From positions 868,001 through 932,000 of the forward strand of contig BJKQ01000007.1 in NCBI GenBank assembly GCA_006538405.1: DNA of 64,000 nucleotides. Reading direction: 5' to 3'. The notes beneath the pieces were generated by a model. It did no database searches and was not told the origin of the DNA. It saw only the letters and a list, made by a program, of their open reading frames with translations. Below, piece after piece: positions 54,614 to 64,000 of the stretch. This stretch comes from Hansfordia pulvinata (taxonomy: Eukaryota > Ascomycota > Sordariomycetes > Xylariales). Position 1 is the first letter of the stretch, and every line of letters starts with the position of its first letter. Position numbers and translations under genes: made by a program.

Positions 54614-55882
54614 TCACTCCTCTCCCTCTCCCTCTCCCTCTCCCTCTCCCTCGCCCCCGTCTCCGTCCCCGTCCTCGTCGTCGTCCCCCTCGATGTCGGC
54701 AAACTTGGCCCGGATCACGTAGTCGGCCACCATGCGCCCCGTGGCGTTGCAGAAGTCGGCCTGCAGGTGCTTCCAGCGGAGCGCCCGGCGCCGCGCCTCG
54801 AGACCCTCGAGCACCGCGCAGTCCTCGGCGCTCCAGTGCCGGTCGGGCTGGAGCGACCGCGACCCCTGCCGCCGCTCCGCCGCGTAGGGGCCCGGGTACA
54901 GCCGCCGCAGCTCCGCCAGGTAGTACCACCGCTGCCGCCGGCGGTGCTCCTCCTCCCCATCCTCCTCCTCGGCCGGGTCGGTCGCCGCGGCTCTCGGTGG
55001 CTTGTTCTCCTTGTCTCCCCCCTCGTCTTCCTCTGTGTTGTTTCCTTGCTGGTTGTTGTTGTTGTTGTCGTTGTCGTTGTCGTCTGTGGCCTCAGCCTCG
55101 GTGCTCGAGCTGCTGCTATCGCTGTCGCTGCCGGAGTCTGACGACGACGAGCGTGGAGAGGAAGACGAGTCGGTCAGGTCCAACACGTAGACGCGTCGCT
55201 TTCGTTGCGCACCCCTTCGCCCCGTCTTCCCCTTGGACTTGCCCTTGCCCTTGGCACGGGACGTCTTCTGCGACGAGGAGTCGGAGCCCGAGCCCGAGCC
55301 CGAACCCTCAGCGAAGACAATCTTCTCCTTCTTCCTCCTCTTCTTGGACCCTCTGGACTTCTTCCGAGCGTCTCCCCCTTGTGGCTCAGGGGCTTCCTTC
55401 TGCCTCGCCCTGGACCCTTTCCCGCGGCGTGCGGACTTGCCGGTGTCGGCGCCGTCGTCGTCCGAGCTGGACACCTCCTCGATCGATGGCGACGAAGGGG
55501 GGGAGGAGGGGCTCGCGAGGCCCCGGCCCTTGGTCTTGGCCTTCCCTTTGCGCTTCTTCTTGGCTGCCTTGCCCCTCTTGGTTTCCTTCTGCTCTGCCGG
55601 GCTGCGCGGCATCTCGTCCTGGCTCTGGGCGGCGCGCCGCCGGTGTCTGCGGGCGAGTCTGTCGGTCGTCGTCCCCTGGTCCTCGGCCTGCGCGTCTAGC
55701 TGTTTGTAGGGCTTCGGGAGGGTCTTCTTTGCGCGGTCCAGGGCGCGCGAGATGTCGGTTCGGCTGTTGCGCGTCGCGTGGGTCAGTGAGGAGTCGAGGT
55801 GGCTGCCGTGACGGCTGTGGTAAAGGGGATGGATGGTTTGGATAGTGTCGACGTTGCCTTGGAAACACACCGCAGAGTCCAT
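54614..55882 (-). CDS. Basic/acidic nuclear protein with a C-terminal Myb/SANT-like helix region
   Basis: Single exon of 422 residues from the ATG at 55882. Residues 90-250 alternate Lys/Arg blocks (KRGKAAKKKRKGKAKTKG, GSKKRRKKEK) with Ser/Asp stretches, followed by an acidic Asp/Asn/Gln region. Near the end lies a compact block: RHWSAEDCAVLEGLEARRRALRW, then KHLQADFCNATGRMVADYVIRAKF. Spacing of W, acidic residues and helices resembles Myb/SANT DNA- or histone-binding repeats seen in fungal nuclear proteins. The last 25 residues are Asp/Glu/Gly repeats encoded by a hexanucleotide repeat. Nuclear localisation is likely from the Lys/Arg blocks. Specific function unknown. Confidence 0.65.
   Translation of the reverse strand: MDSAVCFQGNVDTIQTIHPLYHSRHGSHLDSSLTHATRNSRTDISRALDRAKKTLPKPYKQLDAQAEDQGTTTDRLARRHRRRAAQSQDEMPRSPAEQKETKRGKAAKKKRKGKAKTKGRGLASPSSPPSSPSIEEVSSSDDDGADTGKSARRGKGSRARQKEAPEPQGGDARKKSRGSKKRRKKEKIVFAEGSGSGSGSDSSSQKTSRAKGKGKSKGKTGRRGAQRKRRVYVLDLTDSSSSPRSSSSDSGSDSDSSSSSTEAEATDDNDNDNNNNNQQGNNTEEDEGGDKENKPPRAAATDPAEEEDGEEEHRRRQRWYYLAELRRLYPGPYAAERRQGSRSLQPDRHWSAEDCAVLEGLEARRRALRWKHLQADFCNATGRMVADYVIRAKFADIEGDDDEDGDGDGGEGEGEGEGEGEE
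54619..54652. repeat. CTCTCC hexanucleotide repeat coding for a Gly-Glu tail
   Basis: Five to six units of a hexanucleotide lie in frame at the 3' end of the Myb/SANT-like gene and encode alternating Gly and Glu, so length changes would lengthen or shorten an acidic tail without a frameshift. Confidence 0.8.
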
Positions 55883-56754
55883 CTCATGTACATTAAGTAC
55901 ATAGCCACAGGATTGAATGGCGGGCGTTGTTAGGATGGGAATGCTCTCAAGTATCAGGTACCTACGTTCTGCCTTGAGTCTTCACATCAAGAAGGGCCGC
56001 ATCTTCGTCAAGACCGTACTCTGCCTCGTCCTCGCCCGAGATCAGAGCTATCTCCGGCTCGTTCTCGTCTGGGGACATGATCGCGACGATAAGATGGGTG
56101 GCTGTGTTGCGGGATGTGTGATATTGTGAATGATGTTCGTGGTCCTTGGGCTCTAGTTCAAATGTCTCCTTGGGTCTATTAAATAATCATAGCCACGTGC
56201 TCGTCTCCAGAGATATTCACCAGTTGCATTTGAGGAGAATGTTTCCTTTGTCTACGTTTTATGTTGAAAGACGGCGTCCTCTGCTGACGAGGCCCGCATG
56301 CAAACAGCCGACTGCAAACGAGCCACCGCCGCTCATTCAATGCAAATGACGGCCTTAACCCTTGATCAAACTTAGTCACGACATCCCTAAAGAGACAGAA
56401 ACTGACAAGTCAGGCAACAACGCGGACTTAGACACGGATGGTTTTCGATGGAATTAACGGGAAGGCAAGTCGTGGCAGTCCCGGTGATTATACCAAGTCA
56501 TCTCCGCTCCGAATGCAGCAGGTATTCCGTGAGCATAATATTATAGCCCGTGAGTTGACTTGACAGTCAAATGAAGCCGACACGCCCTCCCCACGGGCTT
56601 CGACAAGCCGGTCTCTGAACCTCCCGCGATGCCATCGCTCACTCAACTTGACGGCAACACGTCTTTCCATTACCTAAGAAAGTGACCGCGCATAGTGGGC
56701 TCCCACTCCCCCAACACAGCCCTCCCTCCGAGGTCCAACCCGTTATGCTCTGCC
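55883..56754. other. Intergenic sequence, no gene seen
   Basis: Short ORFs only. One CAGGTACCTACG word occurs near 55956. The left end is the Myb/SANT-like promoter. Confidence 0.5.
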
Positions 56755-57297
56755 CTACTTCCCCCCCTTTTCTTTCCCTTTCCCCTTCCCCTTTCCCTTT
56801 TCCTTCTTCCCACCTCCACCTCGACTCCCACGAATCTTCTTCCTCTTCTCCCTCTTCGCATGCTCCCCGTCCTCGCCATCCCTCCCCTCCTCTCCAACCG
56901 GGGGAGCTCCCTCCTCCTCGCCCTCGCCCTCGCCCTCGCCCTCCCCCACTCCCCCTCCCATCCGACCGCCGCCATCTCCGCTCACCTCGAAAGCCCTATC
57001 GACCGCGTCGCAGACAGCCCACACCCTCTCGTGCTCCGCGCAGCACCGGTCCCCGAACCGCTCCCACCGCCGCCGCACCACCACCGGCCCCTCGCACCAC
57101 CACCACGGCCGCCCTTCTTCCCCGCCGCCGCTGCCGCTGCCGCTGTTGCCGCCCTCCACCGCCACCGCTCGCCCCCCGTTGCACCGCCGGAGCAGCCTCC
57201 AGTTCCGCTCCAGCTCCGCCTCCGCGGGGCTGTCCAGCGAGGGCCGCTGGCAGTCTCGGAACGGGCACTTGTAGCCCTCCGCGCCGTAGACGCACAT
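56755..57297 (-). CDS. Small cysteine-containing protein, unknown function
   Basis: Single frame of 180 residues from the ATG at 57297. The N-terminus MCVYGAEGYKCPFRDCQRP, then RRCNGG, WWWCEG and RCCAEHERVWAVCDAVD place eight cysteines and a His in the first 110 residues, a spacing that could bind zinc and recalls short fungal proteins with MC..C.F..C starts. The C-terminal half is low complexity: Gly-Glu repeats, then a Lys/Gly tail. Codon composition agrees with neighbours. I do not recognise a characterised family. The C-terminal repeats could also be non-coding if translation ended through an unseen intron. Confidence 0.45.
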   Translation of the reverse strand: MCVYGAEGYKCPFRDCQRPSLDSPAEAELERNWRLLRRCNGGRAVAVEGGNSGSGSGGGEEGRPWWWCEGPVVVRRRWERFGDRCCAEHERVWAVCDAVDRAFEVSGDGGGRMGGGVGEGEGEGEGEEEGAPPVGEEGRDGEDGEHAKREKRKKIRGSRGGGGKKEKGKGKGKGKEKGGK

Positions 57298-57402
57298 CTC
57301 TCCCTTCTTCTTCTTCTTCTGTGCGCCGTGTCTTTCTCTCCTTCTCCTTCTTCTTCCTCTTCTTTCCCTGCCTCGCTCTCCTTTTTACCTTTTTCCTTTT
57401 TC

Positions 57403-57433
<31 letters not shown>

Positions 57434-58401
57434 ATCGTCGTCGTCGTCGTCGTCGTCAATGTTGTCGTCTTCGTCTGTCCCCGTCGATGTGGAAAAGGGG
57501 GGGCTTCGGTTGCTGCAGTTTGCGGTCCCCCCCTTTTTCAGTAGCTCGTCAAAAAAAAAAAAAAAAAAAAGCCGACCAGTCTACAGCCAGTGTCGTGCCG
57601 TGGCTGGCAGGGCGGTATGTATACACCGACAACCCGCCGTGGAGATGGACGGACCTGGTCTCAGCCAAGTCATCCGACAGGAGCGAAGAAGCCCGAATAG
57701 AATCTTCCCACAGGGCCGGTGCAGCGCCAGGCTCACCTCCGGCTTTGCGCCCGTGCGCGCGTGCTTCACACTCCCCGGGTTCTCACGAAACAGACGAGTG
57801 CAATCGGATGATAGGGAGCGCGGTTAGCCACGTTGTCGAAGCAAGAGCCGTAAGGAGAAACAAGGAGAGAAGAAAAGGGCCCATGGGCAGATACTTTCGG
57901 GATTGCTCAGCGCACAGGCAAGGCAAACCAGGCGAGCAAACCACGTGTTGCGCCGGTGCTCCCTTACTTGTGTAGCCCGGATGCCGGCACCCGCCAATGG
58001 GACCTGTAAGGAGGGGTGCTCTTCGTTGTCTGTCGCCCCAGACACCACCCGCTGTGAGGCAAGTCTGCCCCTTTCTATTGGCGCAGCGGGCCGAGCGCTC
58101 AAGCCTTCGGATCCCGGGACCACAAAGTCTGGGCGGGTGCCGGCATATCTCTGGGCGCAGCTTAATTGATGTGATAACCGGTTGATCGCATGTGATTGTC
58201 TACCAAAGTGGATACACCGGCTTGGTAACGATCTCATATTGGAGCAACCCCGGGACTGGCCAAATACAAGGCGGTTTGTCATTAGGTGGACTCTCTATAT
58301 ATCCATATCTTGTATGCATAGATTGCAAGCTGCTCGGCCCATGACCGTTTGAGCAAATCCCTGAGCCAGACTCGTCATGTTTACAGTTACCTGCTCATCC
58401 G
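57298..58401. other. Promoter of the small Cys gene and 3' flank of the dehydrogenase
   Basis: No gene. The left part is pyrimidine-rich with a TCG triplet array, then an 18-20 A run at about 57550. The right part (57600-58400) has no coding character. Confidence 0.5.
57405..57458. repeat. TCG trinucleotide array
   Basis: About 17 TCG units with one interruption, about 110 bases upstream of the small Cys gene start, in apparently non-coding DNA. Confidence 0.85.
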
Positions 58402-60088
58402 TTACAATCTGCTCTTCGGCCGCCACCGGGCGTACGGATGCTCCTCCGAGCTCGGAATCAGGTGGTCCACCAGACCCGTGTTCAGCAGTCCCGGGTGCAC
58501 CTGGTCGAGACTGGTGACGCCGCACTGTTGCATAGTTGTTTCGAGCTCGTCGTTGAGGACTGGTGCGTTATTAGTATATTGTTTTTAACCCGCATGCAAA
58601 CGTATCGAGAAAAAAAAAAATCAAGAGAGAAAGAATGGGGGTAAGCAACTTACTCCCAACAAAGTGCTCGATGCCCTCCCTGCCGTATCCGAGGGCAAAG
58701 AGGAAACCGCGGCCGATGCCAACAGCCTTGGCGCCCAGGCAGAGCGCCTTGAAGATGTCGGTGCCGCGCGACACGCCGCCGTCGACATATACCTCCATGC
58801 GGTCAAAGACCTCGGGGCAGTTCTTCTGCAGCTCGAGCAGAACAAGGATGGTCGACGGGGCCGTATCCAGGCTGCGCCCGCCGTGGTTGGTTATGTAGAT
58901 GGCGTCGACGCCGGCGTCGAGGGCCAGGCGGGCGTCCATGTAAGTCTGAATGCCCTTGAGTACGATGGGCATGCCGGGTACCTCGTCACGCAGCCAGCGG
59001 ACGGCATCCCAGGTCATGGACGAGTCGACGAAGGCGCCGACCAGGCGACCCATGCCGCCGCCCTTGCGGTCGTTCTGGGCCGACATGCCGGTCATGGGCA
59101 GCTTGAGGGACGAGTCGGCCTTGACGCGCTCGTCAGCCTCGCGCTTCCCGATGACGGGCGCGTCGATGGTGAGGAAGATGGCCTTGACGCCGCGGGCCCG
59201 GACCTGCTGCAGCAGGCGGCGCGACTTGCTGCGGTCTTTGTCCATGTACAGCTGAAAGAAGACCGGTATGTCGATGTGCAGATTCCCGTCGTCGTCGCCG
59301 GCGCCTCCTGCTTCCGCCGCCACCTCGGCCCGCATGGCCCGGGCCTCGTCGTCAACGGCGTCCATGACCTCGGGCAGGGGGTACGAGCAGCTGGTGGAGA
59401 CGCACTGGGGAATGCCGAGGCGCTGGCAGGCGCGGCCCAGCTCGCGCTCGCCCTCGCGGTGGATCATCTTGCCCATGGACGTCGGTGCGCAGAAGATGGG
59501 GGAGCGGGCGCGGTGGCCGAGCATCGTGGTGGACAGGTCGACGCGGCTGACGTCGCGCAGCAGCCGAGGGCGCAGGCCAATCTCGGACCAGCGCGAGGCG
59601 TTCCAGCCCTTGGTGACGCAGCCCGTCGCGGCCGACGACACGAAGGCCCACGCCTTGGGGGTAAAGCTCTGCTGGGCGGCCAGCTCAAAGTCGTGGGCGT
59701 TGATCAGGTCGTCTAGCGGTGGCTTCCCTCCTGCTCCTGCTGCTCCTGCTGCTGTCGTCGTCGTTGTCGTTGCTGCCGTTGCCGCCAAGGGCTTGGCCCA
59801 CTCGGCCGTCACCGAGGCCGGGTCGAGGACGCCGATTACATCGTTGGGGTCTAGGGAAGTGCGGATCAAGGAGGCGGCGTGGATCTCGGAGTAGGCGGCG
59901 GAGGCGTCGCGGCCGGCGTGCTGCAGCAGGACGGCGGCGCCGCCCGGGTGGTCGGGGGCGAAGCGGGTCATGTCGTAGACGGTGCCATCGACGACGAGCC
60001 AGAGGTCGTCGAGGGAGGCGTGCTTGGCGACGTCAGCGGCGCTGACGAGCGGCGTGCCCTCGTGCGGGCCGGCCCCCGCTACGCTCAT
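58402..60088 (-). CDS. Flavocytochrome b2-type L-lactate dehydrogenase (cytochrome b5 + FMN domains)
   Basis: Exons 60088-58654 and 58559-58402 encode 530 residues; the intron (GTAAGT donor, CACCAG acceptor) joins EHFVGS-type sequence to ILNDELETTMQQCGV. The N-terminal cytochrome b5 domain has heme ligands in HPGG (His47) and SEIH (His70). The FMN alpha-hydroxyacid dehydrogenase domain follows a Thr/Ala linker: APTSMGKMIHREGE, FFQLYMDKDRSKSRRL, LTIDAPVIGKRE, VLKGIQTYMDARLALDAG, the catalytic His in ITNHGGRSLDTAPS near residue 400, and DGGVSRGTDIFKALCLGAKAVGIGR. The enzyme oxidises L-lactate (or another 2-hydroxy acid) and passes electrons to heme. No mitochondrial presequence is visible (MSVAGAGPHEG), unlike yeast Cyb2, so a cytosolic location or different acceptor is possible. 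The C-terminal Arg/Leu-rich tail is normal. Confidence 0.92.
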
Positions 60089-61605
60089 CGTGGGGGGGTT
60101 GGCTGTTGGGGAGGTGGTTGGGCTCAGTCAAGGAGATGCTGCGCGTTGTTCGTCTCGTCCTTGTCGTCTCGATATGTTGTGTGCTCAGAGTGCCAATATG
60201 GCGGCGAAGCGAGTGGTGCCGTGCTGGCAGTCGCTGGGGGCAAAGTCCGCAGCTGAGTCCCTATATGTCATGTATATGTCTGTGGTCGAAAGGCACCGGG
60301 GGGGTGGTAAGTGGGGAGACCCGAACCGAGGTGCGTGAGACTAGGGTCGGAGGGAGGACGGGAGCGACGCAAAGGGCAGGGAGAGAGAGGCGTGGATGTG
60401 GATGTGGATGTGGATGCAGGTGCAGATGTATGCCTAATAGATGTAAGAGAAAGATGGGAATTCACTTGAGGCGCACAAGTACCTAATGGAGAAGCAGATC
60501 CCAGGCAAGTCGGGCAGGCGGCTGCCGGTCCCAGCGGGAGGTATACCGGACGGGCCGTCGCTGCCTCTGTCGCATTCATTAATCCGCGGGGACGCCCCCT
60601 GATCGACGACGCGCTGCTGCTGCTGCTGCTGCTGCTGCCGCCGCCGCGGCGCCCGCCGCCGACGCCGTAGCGGGGGCCTGGCCAGCGGCTGCCATGCCGA
60701 AAGCTCCACCGCCCGGGTGCTGGCACGTTGCCCGGGTACATCTGGATGTACCTATAGCCCTGCACTGGGGTGCTGCTGTTGCTGTGGATGAGTGCCGTTG
60801 ACAGCCCGGCGCGCTGGAGATCGCTGCCAGATGGCGCCTAACCGTAACCGGCGCGCAGGGCCGCCGGTCTGCCGGCGCTACGGACTTCTCTCCGGTCCTT
60901 CTCCGGGCTCCGTCCAGCCGCCGTTTCGTACCGGAGACCAGACAAAGGGCAATTCTGTATCGTTTCTTGACTTGCGCGCCCTGATCTCGGCGGGTCGTAT
61001 AGTAGTAACGAGGTGTATGGCTAAAACGGAGAGATACTTGGTACCTACCTACCTACCTTAGGTACATAGGTACCTACAGAGGCGCCTGGAGCCATACTCG
61101 TGGCAATCCACGTCGATCGCATGGATGTAGTGGCCCCCCCGTCGGACACCTCGCCGACACGCCCGCCCTCCGTCTAGGTACGCACTCCACTCCGCCGCTC
61201 TCCCCGTCGTCCTCGTCGTCGCCGTCGCCGTCACCACCCGCTACGCATATTGAATATGTCTGAAAATGCTGCCATGAAGAAAGGATAGAAGATGATGGGC
61301 ATTCAGCTAGGCAGGTAGGTAAGGTACCTATAGGTAGTCTTGAATTTCCGCCGACCCCAGATCGCCAGCAACCCACCCACCGTCTTGACCGCGGGGACGC
61401 AAGTCGACACACCGTAACCGTGAGCCGACGCCATCGCATCGCATCGACGCTTCTCATCCCTCGCCGTGTCGTTGCCGCCGATGTGCAGACCAGATGAGCA
61501 CGCCTCGCCACCTTCAACCAACCCTTCCCCCCCCTCGTTCTCCCTTCTCCCCTAAAACCCAACCACAGCCCAGGCACTCAAAGTGCAGGTAAAGCAAGAG
61601 ACACC
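60089..61605. other. Intergenic sequence with TAGGTACC clusters
   Basis: No supported gene. The left end is the lactate-dehydrogenase promoter. A GATGTG repeat lies at about 60393-60416 and a GCT triplet run at about 60614-60637. TAGGTACC-type clusters are at 61041-61076 and 61310-61336. A 165-codon minus-strand frame at 60268-60765 is Ser/Pro-rich without family character. Confidence 0.5.
61041..61076. repeat. Dense cluster of GTACCTACC/TAGGTAC words
   Basis: GGTACC, three tandem CTAC units, CTTAGGTAC, then ATAGGTACCTAC within 36 bases. This is the most compact example of the intergenic word family in the window. Confidence 0.8.
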
Positions 61606-62327
61606 TCACCCCTCCAGCGCCCGCCGGACCAGCAGCCCTGCCCGCTCCCCGAGCCTCTCCACGGCCGCGGGGGCCAGCGCCCTGCCCTCCTCCCCCATCT
61701 TGGCCCACGTCTTGCGCAGGATCGCCACCAGCTTGTCCTCGTCTAGCTCCGCCCTCCGCTCGAACCCGTCGAGCTGGTCGTCCAGGAACACCAGGCACGC
61801 CACGTCCTCGAGCGCCTGCGTCTCCTCGTCGCTCTTCTTCTTCTCCTCCTTCTCACTATCCTCTTTCGCCGATGCAGCAACGGAGACTGAGACAGGGACG
61901 AGCCCCTCCTTCCGAACCAGCGCCGCGACCCTCTCCACCGCCGCCTCGGGGATCGGGTCCGACCTCAGCAGCGCCACATCCGCATTCCCCTCCTCGTCGT
62001 CATCATCATCCCCGCCGCCCTCGCCCTCGCCCTCGCGCCCCCGCTGCTGCCCCCTAAGAAGCCCCGCGACCCGCCCAGCCGCCAAACTCTTCTGCCTCGC
62101 CCTCCACGACAGGTACCCCGCCCTCGTCGCCGGGTACGCCGCCCTCGGCATCTCCCACCGCCGGAAGTGCTGCGCCCGGCACGCCAGCTGCAGCTCCGGC
62201 GACGCGCCTCCTCCTCCCTGGCCGCGGTCCGTGGGAGGCGTAGTAGGCCACCTGCGAGCCAGCCAGGCCGTCATCTTGCGCGCGTAGTGCAGCTCGTAAG
62301 GGACCTGGATCGTAGTTGTCGTAGTTA

Positions 62328-62362
<35 letters not shown>

Positions 62363-62592
62363 CCTTCCTCACTTCCTCCTTCGCCGACCGCCCAGGCCGC
62401 AGCAGCAGCATCAGCATCACCAGGAGCGACGGCAACGTCGACGGCAACGGTCCTCGGGTCCTCGGCGTGCGCCGCGTCGATGAGCCGCAGCGCCGCCGCG
62501 TAGTTGGCCGGCAGCTCGGGCAGCGGCAGCAAGACCTGCTGCTGCTGCTGCTGCTGCTGCTGGCCTGTCGCGGTCGCCGGGGGGTCCGCCAT
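61606..62592 (-). CDS. DUF4202 family protein
   Basis: Single exon of 328 residues from the ATG at 62592. The conserved DUF4202 core is intact but split by insertions: ALRLIDAAHAEDP, VPYELHYARKMTAWLARRWP, ELQLACRAQHFRRWEMPRAAYP, TRAGYLSWRARQKSLAA, VAALVRKEGL, and DVACLVFLDDQLDGFERRAELDEDKLVAILRKTWAKM. The His and Glu positions in these blocks (AH, ELHY, AQHF-RWE, DVACLVFL) recall a metal-dependent helical hydrolase arrangement, but family function is not established as far as I know. Extra sequence includes a run of nine Gln, a run of about 20 mostly Thr encoded by an ACG-rich repeat, and Glu/Gly/Asp runs, making it longer than the usual 200 or so residues. Confidence 0.85.
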
Positions 62593-63555
62593 GTCTCTCT
62601 TGATCTTCCGTGATCCGCGTATTCCGTCTCTCCCTTGCGGGAATCTGCTCTGCCTGCGCGGCCTTCTCTTCTCCACGCGTTGCGAGGTAGATGCTTCCAG
62701 GTACGCGCCGCAGGATCGTAGTTGATATAGGTAGTAGGTGCAGTGAGCCCCTCGCAAGACGATATCGCAGCGGGGTGCTTGCGACGGGTTTGTGGTTGGC
62801 GGAGGTGATGGTGGTGGTGGCTGCGTTCCCGGCAGCTCGCTCCGGAGCAGAATGTCAACCAAAGTACTACCTTGTTGACAGAGGTATCCTGACCCAAAGC
62901 GCCAGTATCGGCGAGAGGGGTTTATTACTAGGCCGGTAGGCACTGTAATTGAACCCGCCGGATTCGCGAGTCTACCCGTGAGTGGGGCAGCCTCACTTCT
63001 CCTCGAGGCCGTCATTGGGCACGCCCACGACACGCCCGCAAGCCACCAACTCAGCGTGTCACCAGTCATCCCCTCGTTATATCAGAGACGATTGATAAGC
63101 ATGCGTCGCAGGACTTGCATGGAGACAACCCCCCGAATGCTGCATGTCACACATCACAATGTTCAATTCGCGCTGCTCTCCACAATACTAGGTATGTATT
63201 CTTCCCGACCTATGTACCTCAAATAAAGACTCATTATTATCAATAACTGTATGTAGTTATCATGAGGGGGAATCTGGCAGATGTCTAGAGCGAACTGGAA
63301 AAAGCTTTATAGAAAAAGAAAAAACAAGGGGGACGAGAAATCTTTGAGGTATCATAGTCTTTAATGCCAATCGTAGATCCCCTCCAAACGCCGCTCCTGG
63401 GTCGCGCAAGTCGCGCGGGATGCCCAGGGTATGCAATAGTGAATCAACCGCGCTTTCCGTCCATGCTATGCCAATGTTTACAATGCAAAGGGTGTTTTTG
63501 GATGTTTGTACAGTTGTCGAGGCGTCGGCCACGCGTCACAGGGCGCGCGTTCGGC
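62593..63555. other. Intergenic sequence
   Basis: The left end is the promoter of the DUF4202 gene, and the right end the 3' flank of the gene entering from the window edge. No other gene is seen. Confidence 0.5.
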
Positions 63556-64000
63556 TCACGAGTCCGGCGAGTCATGTGGGCGGTGCGAACGCGGCGGCGG
63601 CGGGCTCAACATGTTGTAGGGAGAAAAAGAAGACTGGCGGTGCGACAGGTGCTCGAACCGCGGGTCCGGGCTGTCGGGCGGGCTGTTCGGGGTGGTCGGG
63701 CTGGCATCGACGGGCGAGATGGGCGCGCCGCCGTGCACCGGCCCCGGAGTCTGCAACCTGGACGGCATCCCGTAGGCTGAAGGTGCCCCACGAGTGCCCT
63801 CGTAGTCACCGGGTCGCGTTGCATCAGGGTGACCATGGTCCGGGTCGTAAGTGTCGCCCCCGCCGGCGTAGGCACTGTACGGGTTGAATTCCTCCCAGTA
63901 GGCCCGCGTGGTCTCCGGGTGGGGGTTCCCGTCTGTCGCCGCCGCCGCGATGCTGGCCCCGACCGAGGGGTGGGCCGTGGCACCGTTGTTGTTGGTGTTG
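63556..64000 (-). CDS. C-terminal part of an unidentified protein, cut by the window edge
   Basis: A minus-strand frame is open from the right edge to a stop at 63556, about 147 residues. It is hydrophilic and rich in Pro, Ser, Gly, Asp and Asn: EEFNPYSAYAGGGDTYDPDHG, GMPSRLQTPGPVHGG, SPPDSPDPRFEHLSHRQSS, ending RPHDSPDS. Even composition and good codon bias over 148 codons argue for coding. Such tails are common at the cytoplasmic C-terminus of fungal membrane or signalling proteins, but no domain is present here to identify it. Confidence 0.6.
   Translation of the reverse strand, partial: NTNNNGATAHPSVGASIAAAATDGNPHPETTRAYWEEFNPYSAYAGGGDTYDPDHGHPDATRPGDYEGTRGAPSAYGMPSRLQTPGPVHGGAPISPVDASPTTPNSPPDSPDPRFEHLSHRQSSFSPYNMLSPPPPRSHRPHDSPDS

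Noticed and set aside
60268..60765. 165-codon minus-strand ORF upstream of the lactate dehydrogenase
   Set aside because: Low-complexity Ser/Pro/Thr sequence, partly encoded by GCT and GATGTG repeats, with no family character.
1..64000. CRISPR arrays, prophage, transposons, rRNA, tRNA
   Set aside because: No regularly spaced repeats, transposase, reverse transcriptase or terminal repeats were seen, and no cloverleaf with a GGTTCRANNCC arm could be found by eye. A tRNA scan would be needed to exclude a tRNA gene fully.

Overview
The window is nuclear DNA of a filamentous ascomycete, most likely a Sordariomycete. Genes are GC-rich with strongly GC-ending codons, lie on both strands without operons, and are interrupted by short GT-AG introns (roughly 75-190 nt) with fungal donors such as GTAAGT, GTATGT and GTGAGT. 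Several products are best matched by fungus-specific families. I cannot name the genus. I see no prophage, insertion sequence, CRISPR array, rRNA, recognisable tRNA or secondary-metabolite cluster.

Layout. 1-15 kb: a fungal transcription-factor-like gene (-) divergent from a short-chain dehydrogenase (+), a secreted SurE-like phosphatase (+), a 92-residue cysteine-rich secreted protein (-), then a divergent pair of probable mitochondrial genes, a hotdog thioesterase (-) and an LYR-motif ETFRF1/LYRM5 homologue (+). 15-25 kb: a class I methyltransferase with a long disordered N-terminus (-), a short kinesin-3 (+), and a JMJD7-type JmjC lysyl hydroxylase (-). 25-43 kb: gene-poor DNA around SCAP (+), the sterol-sensing escort of SREBP, plus a cysteine-containing low-complexity protein (-). 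43-57 kb: a 14-3-3-like protein (+), Cdt2 (-) divergent from SPB1 (+), an unrecognised secreted protein (+), a Myb/SANT-like basic/acidic protein (-) and a small Cys protein (-). 58-64 kb: flavocytochrome b2-type L-lactate dehydrogenase (-), a DUF4202 protein (-), and the 3' end of an unidentified gene running off the right edge (-). The genes are mostly unrelated housekeeping functions and not one pathway; the clearest contextual pairings are thioesterase/LYR protein and Cdt2/SPB1.

Two things stand out. First, SCAP and SPB1 each have one clean reading-frame break that a single missing base would repair, and four other genes have weaker breaks of the same sign; this suggests systematic one-base deletions in the assembly more than a set of pseudogenes. 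Second, intergenic DNA is studded with two palindromic word families, one built on TAGGTACCTA and one on GTACTCGTAC/GTACGAGTAC, the latter densest in a gene-free stretch at 36.5-41.2 kb. I found no convincing new multi-gene system. The strongest new biological observations are a 13-nt microexon plus a GC-AG intron in the LYR gene, a frame-preserving 60-nt exon carrying an iron ligand of the JmjC enzyme, and a poly-G/poly-C hairpin intron in the SurE-like gene.
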